Assembly (NCBI GenBank): GCA_947095945.1
Contig: CAMUQM010000120.1
Coordinates: 1 to 6,234 of the forward strand
Length of the DNA: 6,234 nucleotides
Source: an uncultured Prevotella sp.
GTDB lineage: Bacteria > Bacteroidota > Bacteroidia > Bacteroidales > Bacteroidaceae
Direction of reading: 5' to 3'
The notes beneath the pieces were generated by a model. It was given only the letters and a program-made list of their open reading frames with translations. It ran no database searches and was not told the DNA's origin. Positions 5,693 through 6,234 of the stretch are shown piece by piece; position 1 is the stretch's first letter; the number at the start of each line of letters is the position of its first letter. The translations under genes were made by a program, and so were the position numbers.

Positions 5693-6234
5693 TTATGCAT
5701 CCTGCTGGCGAACACCCATACGAGCCTCAACAACATTGACTACATAGTCGCCTAATTTCTCGCACTCCTGAATGATATCCATGTACATTGTTCCTACGGC
5801 ATAGGTGTACTTATGGTCGTTCACATCATTAATATTCTGCGAACGCAACTGGTTGCGGTAGTTGTTGATTTCGGTCTCAATGTTGAACGAACGGTTCACA
5901 TCGTTGTCCTGACGGTGACCAACAAGGATGCGATTCATCTGTGTTAAAGCATCATCTGTCAACTCAAACATCTGGTGCATGTGGTCATACTGCTCTTGTG
6001 TGAAGTCTTCCTTACTATTGATAAGACGGCTGGAGGTGCGAGCAATGTTATAACAAGCATCTCCAATACTCTCCAACTCAGAAATTTCACGGAGCATAGA
6101 GCGCACTTTCTCCTTGGTTTCATCACTCAGATGAGCATTGGAAACTTGATCAAGATACTTCGCAATCTCTATCTCCATGTTATCAGAAATACCTTCATAC
6201 TTCTCAATACGACTGTAGAGTTTGGTGAATTTAT
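5693..6234 (-). CDS. Second Na+/phosphate cotransporter paralogue, PhoU-like end only, 5' part missing
   Basis: This is the C-terminal 179 residues of a paralogue of the neighbouring transporter; the gene continues beyond the right edge. The frame is open to the edge and reads KFTKLYSRIEKYEGISDN before the methionine at 6178, matching KLYERIEKYEGISDN of the neighbour, so that methionine is internal. The PhoU-like metal-binding patterns are kept: EGISD, ESIGD and EKLGD. From that methionine on, about 40 of 158 aligned residues differ (roughly 75% identity by hand count), with no gap except a slightly longer tail (RQQDA). If colinear with the neighbour, its start would lie near 7400 in window numbering. 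The membrane half is not visible, so the transporter call for this copy rests on homology to the neighbour. A stand-alone PhoU-like protein is a weaker alternative. Confidence 0.85.
   Translation of the reverse strand, partial: KFTKLYSRIEKYEGISDNMEIEIAKYLDQVSNAHLSDETKEKVRSMLREISELESIGDACYNIARTSSRLINSKEDFTQEQYDHMHQMFELTDDALTQMNRILVGHRQDNDVNRSFNIETEINNYRNQLRSQNINDVNDHKYTYAVGTMYMDIIQECEKLGDYVVNVVEARMGVRQQDA

Noticed and set aside
6176..6178. ATG at 6178 as the start of a short stand-alone PhoU-like gene
   Set aside because: The frame continues upstream to the edge with residues matching the paralogue, where the same methionine is internal (residue 411).

Overview
The window looks like chromosomal DNA from a low-GC member of the Bacteroidota, most likely an oral or gut Prevotella/Segatella relative. 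This rests on AT-rich intergenic DNA, starts without Shine-Dalgarno sequences, TATATTTG promoter elements of the Bacteroidota type (-7 TAnnTTTG), and the protein families present. The species call is an inference from style, not a database match.

Left block, + strand (1-1712): the 3' two thirds of an extended short-chain dehydrogenase/epimerase gene, then after 81 bp a membrane protein of the PAP2/inositolphosphotransferase type (FPSSH and HxxxD motifs). The two probably form one lipid-metabolism unit. A sphingolipid role is attractive but unproven. The 81-bp gap holds two interleaved 10-bp inverted repeats whose pairings exclude one another. A 78-bp element with a 21-bp perfect inverted repeat closes the block and separates it from the convergent gene.

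Middle block, - strand (1849-2988): a stand-alone P-loop ATPase of the archaeal-ATPase/STAND-like type with a C-terminal winged helix. Its likely promoter is overlapped by a striking array of 15-bp palindromic units.

A 646-bp gene-free region (2989-3634) follows. It contains that operator-like array, a 12-bp hairpin with G-U wobbles that folds fully only as - strand RNA, four TTCATGAA-like palindromes spaced exactly 22 bp inside one larger dyad, a pyrimidine-rich direct repeat, and the terminator of the next gene.

Right block, - strand (3635-6234): two tandem paralogous Na+/phosphate cotransporter-family genes, each with a PhoU-like cytoplasmic domain. The downstream copy is complete (568 aa) and the upstream copy runs off the right edge. 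Their visible C-terminal parts are about 75% identical by hand count. The 351 bp between them holds the terminator of the upstream copy, with the best promoter candidate for the downstream copy fused to it, and a leader of about 250 nt.

No tRNA, rRNA, CRISPR array, transposase or integrase was recognised. All genes appear to be ordinary chromosomal genes; the unusual content lies in the intergenic DNA.
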